Source: Aquimarina sp. AU474 (lineage in GTDB: Bacteria > Bacteroidota > Bacteroidia > Flavobacteriales > Flavobacteriaceae). From it: a stretch of 64,000 nt of DNA. The stretch covers positions 1 through 64,000 of the forward strand of contig NZ_OMPE01000009.1 in the NCBI RefSeq assembly GCF_900312815.1, written 5' to 3'. Within the stretch, counting starts at the first letter, position 1, and the number at the start of each line of letters is the position of its first letter. Under the pieces are notes generated by a model. That model was not told where the DNA came from and did no database searches. It saw only the letters and a list, made by a program, of their open reading frames with translations. Both the position numbers and the translations under genes were made by a program. Below, one piece after another: positions 25,690 through 33,463 of the stretch.

Positions 25690-25698
25690 CCAAAGTAA

Positions 25699-26595
25699 AT
25701 GGAAATAGCACCTTTAAAACAAAACTTTCAAGATTGGATAACCCAACAATGGGTTATACTATTCGGAAAAAAAATTATTCCTAATGAAAGCGAATGGTTG
25801 CTAGGTCCTTTTGGAAAAACTAACGGAATTGGCTTAAAGTTTATACAACAATTGGCCAAAAACGAACAATTAATAATAGACAGACAACAAATTGATAAGG
25901 GTTTGTTACATTCTATTAACCAACTAAACTTATCGGAAAAAGAACTTAACAAATTATCTAAAAATGTAATTGACTTTTACGAAAACACCAGTAACTATGA
26001 TTTTGATTTAAAAGTAAAATGGAATCCATTATTTAAAGTGTTTGGAGTTTTGCTAAAAATATTATTTAGCAATCGTATTGAACAGTTAAATATTCCAATG
26101 AGTAATAACAAAGAATCTAAAGCTTTAAAAAGTGAAATAATTCATTTGATAAACAAAAAAACAAATAAGACTAAACGAACTATATGGTTAAGAACATTCA
26201 AAAACACCGAGCAAGTAGTTTATTCAGGCGTTTATGAAACTTGTACCATTCCAAGTGGACAGAATTGTATAAAAGCCATTTTCCCTTTACCAAATGGAAA
26301 CGCAACAGTGATATTAAATCCTATCGTCGGCGAAAAGGGCGAACTCATTTTAAATTCATCTGGAAGAAAAATTGGGGATAGTGGTTTTTACTTTCTACTA
26401 AAAGATGCTAAAGGAAATTTATGGACTAAATTTATTATGTCATTTAAAGATAAATTAGTTGTCAGTTCTGAAAATGAAAAAATAACAGCACTACAGACTT
26501 TAACATTGTGGAATTTAAGGGTGTTACAGTTTGAGTATGATATAAAAAAACTACGCACAACAAAAGCTATAATTAATACAGATTTTGGTATTTAA
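25699..26595 (+). CDS. Protein of unknown function, 298 aa, ending inside a cassette site
   Basis: I do not recognise the family. The N-terminal half is helical (WLLGPFGKTNGIGLKFIQQLAKNEQ) and the C-terminal half beta-rich (NGNATVILNPIVGEKGELILNSSGRKIGDSGFYFLLKD), with no signal peptide. The last 12 codons or so (RTTKAIINTDFGI) are encoded by a cassette-site left arm, CGCACAACAAAAGCTATAATTAATAC. The original stop has therefore been lost or the site supplies the natural C-terminus. It probably works with the CrtA-like protein directly upstream. Confidence 0.6.
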   Translation: MEIAPLKQNFQDWITQQWVILFGKKIIPNESEWLLGPFGKTNGIGLKFIQQLAKNEQLIIDRQQIDKGLLHSINQLNLSEKELNKLSKNVIDFYENTSNYDFDLKVKWNPLFKVFGVLLKILFSNRIEQLNIPMSNNKESKALKSEIIHLINKKTNKTKRTIWLRTFKNTEQVVYSGVYETCTIPSGQNCIKAIFPLPNGNATVILNPIVGEKGELILNSSGRKIGDSGFYFLLKDAKGNLWTKFIMSFKDKLVVSSENEKITALQTLTLWNLRVLQFEYDIKKLRTTKAIINTDFGI

Positions 26596-26743
26596 TTCAA
26601 ATGTTACTGTATTTTTATAACGGCGACCAAAAAAATTTAATTTGGCTTTAGAATAAAAAATAAAATGTTTTTGTTCAGTGCAAACTTGAAAGATTATCGC
26701 TTCTTAATGCCTTACTTGACGTATATCAAAGGTTATATGCAAT
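26551..26743 (+). repeat. attC-like site 22, overlapping a coding end
   Basis: Left arm CGCACAAC then GCTATAATTAATACAG (in frame with the gene above). CTGTATTTTTATAACGG at 26608-26624 could pair with it, and a second right-arm-like run GTATATCAAAGGTTATATGC ends at 26740. The core GTTATATGCAAT (26732-26743) is complementary in 10 of 12 positions to ACTGCATACAAC at 29258-29269. Confidence 0.65.
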
Positions 26744-26762
26744 TTAAATCCAGTAAAAACAA

Positions 26763-27383
26763 ATGCTAAGTGATTTTATAAGTCAACTTCGAATTACCGA
26801 AAAGGAACTTCAAGACGAACTTCTAGCAAGTTCAAACATAACTACACACAAAAAAGCTGACTTTATTATTAAGAACAATCAATATATTAAAGTATTGAAA
26901 ATTGTTTTAAAAGGAAAAGTACGAGTCTATCAAGAGAATGCTGAACGTGAAATTCTTATTTATTATTTAAATGACATGGAGACCTGTACTTTGTCTCTTT
27001 CGGCTTGCTTTGAAGATTGTAAAAGTACTGTAAACGCAATAGTTGAAGAAGAATGCACTATTTTAAATATCCCTGTGAGGTTTGTTAAAAACTGGAATTT
27101 TAAATATAAATCCTGGAATACTTTTACGACGAATACTTTTCGAAATAGCTATAATCATCTTATTAATCAATATTCAAATTTAGCTTTCCAACCACTTAAA
27201 GATAGATTGTTTGATTATCTCGTTTCAAAAGCAATTGATTCAGTCGTAAAAAAATCACACCAACAATTAGCTAGAGAATTAGGCACCACAAGAGAAGTGA
27301 TTTCTAGGTTATTAAAAAAACTTGAAAAAAATGACAAGCTTCATCTTGGCCAAAAAGAGATATTAATTTTAGATAATAATTAG
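26763..27383 (+). CDS. Crp/Fnr-family transcription regulator
   Basis: A 206-aa protein with a cNMP-binding-like barrel (about residues 10-120; KIVLKGKVRVYQENAEREILIYYLNDMETC) and a winged helix at 165-200 (SHQQLARELGTTREVISRLLKKLEKND). The barrel contains four cysteines (METCTLSLSACFEDC and EEECT), a cluster seen in some redox-sensing Crp-type proteins; whether it binds metal is inference. It heads a three-gene cassette with a SnoaL-like and a VOC gene. Confidence 0.88.
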   Translation: MLSDFISQLRITEKELQDELLASSNITTHKKADFIIKNNQYIKVLKIVLKGKVRVYQENAEREILIYYLNDMETCTLSLSACFEDCKSTVNAIVEEECTILNIPVRFVKNWNFKYKSWNTFTTNTFRNSYNHLINQYSNLAFQPLKDRLFDYLVSKAIDSVVKKSHQQLARELGTTREVISRLLKKLEKNDKLHLGQKEILILDNN

Positions 27384-27456
27384 TGTTGTGACAAAAGGCA
27401 CAGGTATTTATCCTTTAAGCCATTTTTCTTTGTATTAAATTTAAAATACAATTAAA

Positions 27457-28356
27457 ATGAAATATCTTAAAAGAACAATTACTACAATAGTATTAGGAAT
27501 AAACTTAGTCTCTTATGCCCAAAAAACTACACATTCTGAGTTTAAAAAAGAATCTATACAACAATCTTACATAGGGCACTCGCCTACAAAGCACCATGAA
27601 GTAGCCTTGGAAGTAATACGTGCAAGTAAAGCGTGGATAGTAAACTTTAACAAAGGAAACTCCCAAGCTTGTGTAGACGTATACGATCAAAAAGCTATAA
27701 TGAGTGCTATGCCTGTAGGGATAAAAAAAGGAATAACAGAAATTTCTGAATTCTGGACATCTTTTATTAAATCGGGCGCTTCAAACTTAATTTATACCAA
27801 TGTAAGTATAGAGGTCGTTAATGAAACCACTGCTTTTTTATCTGCAAATTGGAGTATGAATATAGGTAGAGGTATTATCTACACAGAAAAATGGGAGAAA
27901 AAGAATGGAAAATGGCTATTTACTTATGATAACTTTGAAGTATTAGAAAAATTTGAAAGTCCACAAAAAAATGATACTAATCCTGTAGGAAGCCATATTG
28001 TTATAGAAGACGTTATTAAAGCTTCTATCGAGTGGACAAATGGTTTTAACTCGGGAAAAAGTAATATCCCCGGAGAAGGGTATTCAGAAAATGCCACACT
28101 AAACCCTATACCTTTTCCAACTACTAATGGTAAAGATAATATTCAAGGATTTTGGACAAAATTAATTCGGGATGGAGCTCAGAATTTAATTTACCATAAC
28201 CCAATATTTACTGCCAAAACGGATAAAAGTGCTACACTGTCATCACATTGGAGCATGAATATTGGTGAAGGTAAAATTTATCAGGAAAAATGGGAGTTTA
28301 TTAACAATAAATGGCTGTTAACCTATGATGAGTTTGAAGTTATAAAACAATATTAA
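27457..28356 (+). CDS. Secreted protein with two SnoaL/DUF4440-like domains
   Basis: A 299-aa protein with a signal peptide (residues 1-21). It contains a tandem duplication of an NTF2-like fold at about 50-170 and 185-298. Both copies share the order KASxxWxxxFNxG, NPIPF or SAMPV, EISEFWT or NIQGFWTK, SGASNLIYTNV or DGAQNLIYHNP, WSMNIG, and GKWLFTYDNFEV or NKWLLTYDEFEV. Such domains bind small hydrophobic ligands or act as isomerases/hydrolases. Periplasmic ligand binding is inferred. A strong hairpin terminator follows. Confidence 0.82.
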   Translation: MKYLKRTITTIVLGINLVSYAQKTTHSEFKKESIQQSYIGHSPTKHHEVALEVIRASKAWIVNFNKGNSQACVDVYDQKAIMSAMPVGIKKGITEISEFWTSFIKSGASNLIYTNVSIEVVNETTAFLSANWSMNIGRGIIYTEKWEKKNGKWLFTYDNFEVLEKFESPQKNDTNPVGSHIVIEDVIKASIEWTNGFNSGKSNIPGEGYSENATLNPIPFPTTNGKDNIQGFWTKLIRDGAQNLIYHNPIFTAKTDKSATLSSHWSMNIGEGKIYQEKWEFINNKWLLTYDEFEVIKQY

Positions 28357-28366
28357 TATTTTTAAA

Positions 28367-28391
28367 GGCTGTTTCATTTGATGAAACAGCC
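28367..28391 (+). terminator. Hairpin between the SnoaL-like and VOC genes
   Basis: GGCTGTTTCA pairs perfectly with TGAAACAGCC around a short loop. There is no long T run, so it may attenuate rather than fully stop transcription. It overlaps the earlier in-frame start (28378) of the VOC gene, supporting the start at 28405. Confidence 0.6.
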
Positions 28392-28404
28392 TCATCCTTT
28401 TGAT

Positions 28405-29280
28405 ATGAAATTGCAAAGTTTTACACTACAAATTTTTGAGCAAGAAAAAATGCTATCCTTTTACATTAATGTACTAGGATTTAAACTACTAAATAAATTT
28501 TCAGAAAACAATTCTATCTTTTACAACTTATGCTTTGAAAGCACTCATTCTTATCTTCAATTACGATACACTCCATCACTTAAAAAAACAGCGTATCAGC
28601 AAGAATCAACAGATAATTATTGGAAGTATAGTCTGTTTATAAATGACATTCAGAAGGTATATCGAAAGTTACAAAAACAGAACTATGCCATAAATGAACC
28701 ATACCAATTTGGAGATATTGGTTATTTGGCTCATACAACTGACCCCGAAAATCATCAAATAGAATTCATTCAAAAAACATTCAAAACCCATCCGTTAATT
28801 GTATCAAATACTCATCCTATTGAAAAACAGCAAACGGTTTTGGGTTTAGTAACTATTAGAACAAAAGACCCAATTAAGAGTATTCATTTTTTTGAAAAAA
28901 TACTAGATTTAAAATTGTTTGTTAGAATGTATGTAAATCGAGGAAAAGGGTTTACTCTATATTTTTTGGGAGATAAAAATATAGAAGCTCCAAATCCAAA
29001 TATAGATGCTTTAGAAAATAGAGAATGGATGTATCAACAAAATCATTTATTTATAGAAATTCAACATTATTGGAATAGTGAATATGATACAAATTTCTTA
29101 TTAAAGTCAACATCAAACAATGGTTTGAAAAGTATTAATTTTTCAGGAGATATAAATCTTTTAAAAGCACAATTAATCATGAAAAACATTACGTTCCTTC
29201 AAGAAAATAATAAAATCATTTTTGAAACAATTGATAAACATATTATTTCATTAGAAAACTGCATACAACAGCGCATATAA
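28405..29280 (+). CDS. Two-domain VOC protein ending inside a cassette site
   Basis: A 291-aa cytoplasmic protein with two VOC domains (about 1-125 and 145-285), the arrangement of ring-cleaving dioxygenases and two-domain glyoxalases. Domain 1 has FEQEKMLSFYINVLGFKLL and HTTDPENHQIEFI; domain 2 has LVTIRTKDPIKSIHFFEKILDLKLF. The substrate is unknown. ATG 28405 is preferred because the alternative start at 28378 lies in a terminator hairpin. The last codons (CIQQRI) and the TAA come from a site left arm (ACTGCATACAAC through GCGCATATAA). Confidence 0.82.
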   Translation: MKLQSFTLQIFEQEKMLSFYINVLGFKLLNKFSENNSIFYNLCFESTHSYLQLRYTPSLKKTAYQQESTDNYWKYSLFINDIQKVYRKLQKQNYAINEPYQFGDIGYLAHTTDPENHQIEFIQKTFKTHPLIVSNTHPIEKQQTVLGLVTIRTKDPIKSIHFFEKILDLKLFVRMYVNRGKGFTLYFLGDKNIEAPNPNIDALENREWMYQQNHLFIEIQHYWNSEYDTNFLLKSTSNNGLKSINFSGDINLLKAQLIMKNITFLQENNKIIFETIDKHIISLENCIQQRI

Positions 29281-29405
29281 TTAATTGTTTAAGTATGTAT
29301 CTACCAATTGGAAAATTCGGGGAATTTTCCTCTGATCCATTTTCTTTTGCTAATTTAGTCCATGTCAATGCAACTAACTTTACACGAACGTACCAGTTGC
29401 AATTG
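29258..29405 (+). repeat. attC-like site 23, overlapping a coding end
   Basis: ACTGCATACAAC, GCATATAATTAATTG pairing with CAATGCAACTAACTTTACACG. The apical hairpin is GGAAAATTC (29310-29318) with GAATTTTCC (29322-29330). The right core is probably GTTGCAATTG (29396-29405). Confidence 0.8.
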
Positions 29406-29424
29406 ACCAACGAAAACAAAAAGA

Positions 29425-30162
29425 ATGACTACAAAAATTGATATTGAACATTGCAAAAACTGCGAGGTAGAATTAAAAGGTGATTTTTGTTCAAAATGTG
29501 GAAATCCAAAAGCTTTAAAAAGAATTGATGGTAAATATATTCTAAGTGAAGTCGGTAGTGTTTTGAACTTTGACAAGGGAATTTCATACACTATAAAAGA
29601 ATTATTATTAAGACCTGGGAATACCGTAAGGGAATTTATACTCAATGACCGAAAAAGACTTGTAAAACCCATAATATTTGTCATTTTTAGTTCATTGTTT
29701 TTTGTAATAATTCAACAAATCTTGGGTTTCAATACTGGTACAACGCCTCAAAACATAGAAAGTCCCGGTGTGATGAAAGCATTTGAATGGGTTGGAGAGA
29801 ATTTTGGAGTTGTAAACATTTTATTGGGGGTTTTTATTGGATTTTGGATTAGGCTGTTTTTTATTAAATCAAGTTTCAATATTTACGAAATATTCATTTT
29901 GGTTTTTTTTACCATTGGAATCGGAAATTTAATTTTCGCTTTATTCGGAATTCTAGAAAGTGTAACAGGTTTTGAAAGCTATAATTTGACATATTTTGTT
30001 GCAATGTTATATTCTGCTTGGGCAATTGGGAATTTTTTTGACAAAAAAAATTTTTTAAGTTATTTCAAAGGTTTGCTTGCATATATTTTTGGAACGACAA
30101 CAGGTTCATTCCTCATTGTAATCATAGGAGTTTTAATCGATTTTTTAAATAAAATCAGTTAA
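29425..30162 (+). CDS. DUF3667 membrane protein
   Basis: A 245-aa protein with an N-terminal zinc-ribbon-like segment (CKNCEVELKGDFCSKCGNPK, four cysteines at about residues 10-30), the DUF3667 region (ELLLRPGNTVREFILNDRKRLVKPIIFVIFSSLFF), and about five membrane segments. The family is widespread in Bacteroidota and of unknown function. Single gene between sites 23 and 24, followed by a gene remnant. Confidence 0.85.
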   Translation: MTTKIDIEHCKNCEVELKGDFCSKCGNPKALKRIDGKYILSEVGSVLNFDKGISYTIKELLLRPGNTVREFILNDRKRLVKPIIFVIFSSLFFVIIQQILGFNTGTTPQNIESPGVMKAFEWVGENFGVVNILLGVFIGFWIRLFFIKSSFNIYEIFILVFFTIGIGNLIFALFGILESVTGFESYNLTYFVAMLYSAWAIGNFFDKKNFLSYFKGLLAYIFGTTTGSFLIVIIGVLIDFLNKIS

Positions 30163-30169
30163 CAATGCC

Positions 30170-30394
30170 TATAACAAAAAAGATAAAAAAATCAACTATG
30201 ACGTTGAAAAAGTACTAGTTCATTGTTATGGAGTTGTATTACCTGAATACACAAAAAACTTCTTTAACAATGTAACATCTACAAATAAGAAATTACATTG
30301 GATGGATACAGAAATGGAATCCTCATATCACCAGTTCAGTTTCTATGATCAAGATGCAGAAATAAAGGAATCTATATCAGAGACAAATAATTAG
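30170..30394 (+). pseudogene. 3' remnant of an alpha/beta hydrolase-like gene
   Basis: An open frame with strongly protein-like content (INYDVEKVLVHCYGVVLPEY, FFNNV, LHWMDTEMESSYHQFSFYDQ) ends in TAG 30392-30394 and has no start. It resembles the C-terminal part of a small alpha/beta hydrolase, with FYDQD near the end of such proteins. It begins directly after the DUF3667 stop, so the 5' part was probably removed by a deletion that fused two cassettes. Confidence 0.55.
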
Positions 30395-30419
30395 TTCAAA
30401 ACAAAAATGTAGAAAGCAC

Positions 30420-30556
30420 AACACATAGCAACATATATAAAAAATAGTAAACTAAGCACAAGCCTTTAAACCTTGTGCTTTTTTACTACATTTATCCTAT
30501 CCGAAAAGATTGCAACTATTAAATCGTTATTTTTCATACACAAGACCGTTGACATG
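30420..30556 (+). repeat. attC-like site 24 containing a terminator
   Basis: CACATAGCAAC, ATATATAAAAAATAG pairing with CGTTATTTTTCATACAC, right core GTTGACATG (30548-30556). CACATAGCAAC is complementary to the core at 29396 in 7 of 9 positions. Confidence 0.78.
30454..30484 (+). terminator. Rho-independent terminator inside site 24
   Basis: AAGCACAAG pairs perfectly with CTTGTGCTT, followed by a T run (TTTTTT counting the stem end). It sits in the loop of the site and would stop transcripts coming from the left before the serine hydrolase gene. Confidence 0.75.
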
Positions 30557-30574
30557 AATTTGAAAAGCACTACA

Positions 30575-31618
30575 ATGAAAAAACTTCTTATAGTAACATT
30601 TTGTAGTGCAATATTTTTTTATCAATACAAATCTCCTGCTCAAAGCCTTGTTAACCAAGAAAAAATTCGGGCTATAGATGCTTTACTTACAGAAGAAGTC
30701 GGAAATGGGTTTTCGGGTAGTGTTTTAATAAATGAAAACAATAATGTAATGTTAGCCAAAGGTTATGGCCTGGCGGATAGAAAACAGGACATTTCTAACA
30801 ATAAAAACACTAAATATGAAATTGCTTCTGTAACCAAATTATTTACTGTTGTATCCATTCTACAGTTGGCCGAAAAAAAGAAATTATCGCTCAATGATAA
30901 AATAGATAAATACCTTGGAAATTTCAATGCTCCAAAAAATCAAGCGACTATAAATCAGCTACTCCTTCACACCGCAGGATTAGTCCCTAAAGGTTATGAA
31001 CTCGACTACAATACAAAAACAGTTTTTTTAGAAAGTGTTAAAAATGCTCCTGTTGAATCTATACCCGGAGAGAAATATAGATATACTAATGCAGGATACA
31101 TTTTACTTGCAGCTATTATCGAAGAAGTAAATCAAAAATCTTATGAAGATTACTTAAACGAAAATATATTTAAACCTCTCAACTTGACCAATACAACATT
31201 CGGATTTGAAGATGCTATGGTAAATATCGCTAATGGATATTCTGGAGAAACTATTGGTTCTCTAAAATTATATAAAACACCTGACTATGTTTGGGGAGAT
31301 AGAGGACCAAGCGGAATACTAGCAAATGTGTCTGATTTGAATTCATTTCTAAATGGTTTAGATAATAAAAAATTGCTTGGAAGTGACTATTTACAAAAGA
31401 TGTATTTTGAACAGATTAAAGGTGAAGCATACGGATTTCACGTAATAAACAAACCAAATATAGGAAAAGTACTCGCGCGAGGCGGTGGTTTACCTAATTT
31501 TGAAAGTCAGATTGCTTGGTATAAGGAGCAAAACATTAAAGTAATTATTCTAATCAATAATCACCTTAGAACGCGTCAATCTATTTGGGATGGAATTGAA
31601 AAAATATTGTTTAATTAA
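30575..31618 (+). CDS. Serine hydrolase, beta-lactamase class C type
   Basis: About 347 aa with a signal peptide (MKKLLIVTFCSAIFF, cleavage near SPAQS). SxxK is in EIASVTKLFTV, YxN in YRYTNAGY, and a RGGGLPNF segment takes the place of the HxG motif near the C-terminus. It should act in the periplasm on peptidoglycan, an ester or a lactam. The frame is open from 30473 through site DNA. ATG 30554, six nt after the core of site 24, is also possible, but ATG 30575 gives a normal signal peptide. Single-gene cassette. Confidence 0.88.
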   Translation: MKKLLIVTFCSAIFFYQYKSPAQSLVNQEKIRAIDALLTEEVGNGFSGSVLINENNNVMLAKGYGLADRKQDISNNKNTKYEIASVTKLFTVVSILQLAEKKKLSLNDKIDKYLGNFNAPKNQATINQLLLHTAGLVPKGYELDYNTKTVFLESVKNAPVESIPGEKYRYTNAGYILLAAIIEEVNQKSYEDYLNENIFKPLNLTNTTFGFEDAMVNIANGYSGETIGSLKLYKTPDYVWGDRGPSGILANVSDLNSFLNGLDNKKLLGSDYLQKMYFEQIKGEAYGFHVINKPNIGKVLARGGGLPNFESQIAWYKEQNIKVIILINNHLRTRQSIWDGIEKILFN

Positions 31619-31619
31619 A

Positions 31620-31740
31620 AAACACCAATAATGGTTATAATTCATTGTGGGAACTCACAAAAACAATATTTAATATAATAAATACGACAAATTTCATTAG
31701 CAGAATAATTCTACAACTAAATCATAACGTAAACAGGTAA
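31620..31740 (+). repeat. attC-like site 25
   Basis: AACACCAAT, GGTTATAATTCATTGTGG pairing with TTCTACAACTAAATCATAACG. The right core is degenerate (CAGGTAAAGC). Confidence 0.75.
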
Positions 31741-31757
31741 AGCATTAATTATAAAGA

Positions 31758-32216
31758 ATGGGATTTAATATTGTATTAATCGAACCAGAAATACCTACGA
31801 ATACAGGAAACATTGGGCGATTGAGTTTAGCGTCTGGATCAAAATTGCACTTAGTGAAGCCATTTGGTTTCGAATTAAGTGATAAGAGAGTAAAAAGAGC
31901 CGGATTGGATTATTGGAAACATATTTCTCTTTTTATCTATGAGAACATTGATGACTTTTTCTTAAAAAATAAAGGTGAACATTTTGCATTTCTCTCAAGT
32001 CACGGCACTCAAGATTACTGTTCTATTGACTACAAAGACGATATGTTTCTAATTTTTGGAAAAGAATCGGTTGGTTTACCTAAAGATATAGTGGAAGAAA
32101 ATTCAAATTTAGTTTACAACATACCTCTTTACAGCACTCATATTCGAAGTTTAAACTTAGCCAACGCCGTTGGCATAGTAGTATATGAAGGTATCCGGAA
32201 TATAAACGCACATTAA
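31758..32216 (+). CDS. trmL: tRNA (cytidine(34)-2'-O)-methyltransferase
   Basis: A 152-aa SPOUT-class methyltransferase of the TrmL/YibK type, which 2'-O-methylates the wobble base of some leucine tRNAs. Diagnostic regions are IVLIEPEIPTNTGNIGRLSLASG near the N-terminus, LIFGKESVGLP in the middle and the knot segment YSTHIRSLNLANAVGIVVYEGIRN at the C-terminus. Length and all conserved motifs are normal. A tRNA modification gene is unexpected cargo. If the chromosome has another copy this one is extra; if not, a core gene has been captured into the array. Confidence 0.92.
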   Translation: MGFNIVLIEPEIPTNTGNIGRLSLASGSKLHLVKPFGFELSDKRVKRAGLDYWKHISLFIYENIDDFFLKNKGEHFAFLSSHGTQDYCSIDYKDDMFLIFGKESVGLPKDIVEENSNLVYNIPLYSTHIRSLNLANAVGIVVYEGIRNINAH

Positions 32217-32268
32217 AACAATAAATAAGATACATGAAAACGTATCTTATTTGCTGTTGTACGTAACC
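32214..32268 (+). repeat. Short attC-like site 26
   Basis: AATAAATAAGATAC pairs with GTATCTTATTTGCTG around ATGAAAAC; right core GTTGTACGTAACC (32256-32268). Same compact type as site 2. Confidence 0.8.
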
Positions 32269-32287
32269 TAGAAAATATTATTCATAA

Positions 32288-32797
32288 ATGACTATTAAGT
32301 TAAGACAAGCTACAATAAGCGATCTAGAATTATTAAAATACTGGGACACTAAACAACATGTGATTGATTGTGATCCTGATGATTATGAGTGGGATTGGGA
32401 AAATGAATTACAGCGTGATCCTGAGTGGAGGGAACAATTAATCGCAGAATTGGATGCCAGACCGATCGGATTCATTCAAATAATTGATCCTTACATAGAA
32501 GAAACCCACTATTGGGGGAAAGTGCAACAAAACAAAAGAGCGCTTGACATATGGATAGGTGAAGAAAAAGATCTTAACAAAGGGCTGGGAACTATAATGA
32601 TGCAACTCACAATCGAAAGATGCTTTAAGGAACCGAATGTAGACGGAATCCTTATAGATCCCTTGAAAACAAATACTAAAGCCCATAGGTTTTATAAAAG
32701 ACTTGGCTTTGAGTTTATACAAGAAAAAGATTTTAATGGAACAGCCTGCTTTGTGTTCGAATTAAAAAAAGCAACATACAAGAACCTATATAATTAA
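32288..32797 (+). CDS. GNAT acetyltransferase, AAC(6')-like
   Basis: A 169-aa GNAT-family N-acetyltransferase. The acetyl-CoA loop region is DLNKGLGTIMMQLTIERCF and the last motif is NTKAHRFYKRLGFEF. The order and the WDWENELQRDPEWREQLIAELDARPIGFIQI segment resemble aminoglycoside 6'-N-acetyltransferases, so antibiotic modification is possible but not shown. The last codons (ATYKNLYN) read into the left arm of site 27, whose TATATAA supplies the stop. Confidence 0.85.
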   Translation: MTIKLRQATISDLELLKYWDTKQHVIDCDPDDYEWDWENELQRDPEWREQLIAELDARPIGFIQIIDPYIEETHYWGKVQQNKRALDIWIGEEKDLNKGLGTIMMQLTIERCFKEPNVDGILIDPLKTNTKAHRFYKRLGFEFIQEKDFNGTACFVFELKKATYKNLYN

Positions 32798-32900
32798 TTC
32801 CTGCTAAGAAATTCAATCTTATTAATTATCTTTCGGTTATGCCGGAAAACTACTCTCATTTTTTTCTGACAATTAATCATATGCAAATCGTTGAAGTCAA
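32771..32900 (+). repeat. attC-like site 27, overlapping a coding end
   Basis: GCAACATACAAG, CTATATAATTAATTCC pairing imperfectly with TGACAATTAATCATATGC, right core GTTGAAGTC. The left end is complementary in 8 of 12 positions to the core at 32256. Confidence 0.7.
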
Positions 32901-32906
32901 TTTAAA

Positions 32907-33254
32907 ATGGACATAAAGAACAATCATATCAATTACGTAGAATTTAAAGCAAAAGATCTTGAAAAAATAAAAGAATTTTACTCAACCTCTTTTAATTGGA
33001 TCTTTACGGATTATGGGCCAACCTATGTAGCTTTTTCAGAAAGTGGCCTTGAAGGTGGATTTGAGCAATCAGATGATGAAATTGTAAATGGAGCATTAGT
33101 TGTTTTATACCATAAAGACCTTGACTTGATAAAGAATAAAATCATCGAATCAAATGGGGAAATTTCAAAAGATATTTTTTCTTTCCCAGGAGGGCGTAGA
33201 TTTCATTTCGCAGACCCAGCAGGAAACGAACTTGCCGTTTGGTCGGATAAATAA
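32907..33254 (+). CDS. VOC-domain protein
   Basis: A 115-aa single VOC domain: INYVEFKAKDLEKIKEFYSTSFNWIFTDYG, then SESGLEGGFEQ and FPGGRRFHFADPAGNELAVWS. It is closest in appearance to the glyoxalase-like proteins that start with VEF and end with AVW, which are metal-dependent in studied cases. Substrate unknown. Soluble, cytoplasmic. Confidence 0.87.
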   Translation: MDIKNNHINYVEFKAKDLEKIKEFYSTSFNWIFTDYGPTYVAFSESGLEGGFEQSDDEIVNGALVVLYHKDLDLIKNKIIESNGEISKDIFSFPGGRRFHFADPAGNELAVWSDK

Positions 33255-33463
33255 AATTAGAGAAATAATACTAAAAACCTAACACTATAATAGTTATATT
33301 TAATTAGGATTTTGCTTCTTAACATAGAACTTATAATCAAGTAGGTCACATCTATTTGATTTAGCTTTATATGAGTAGATAAAGAAACGCTAGAAATGAT
33401 TAATGTTAAACATACAAAGGAGTTCTTAAACAAACAACGACCACCTTCTAATTCGATTTCTTT

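Noticed and set aside
33255..33463. Cassette site between the VOC and YihY genes
   Set aside because: CCTAACACTATAATAG is suggestive of a left arm, but no pairing right arm or core was found.
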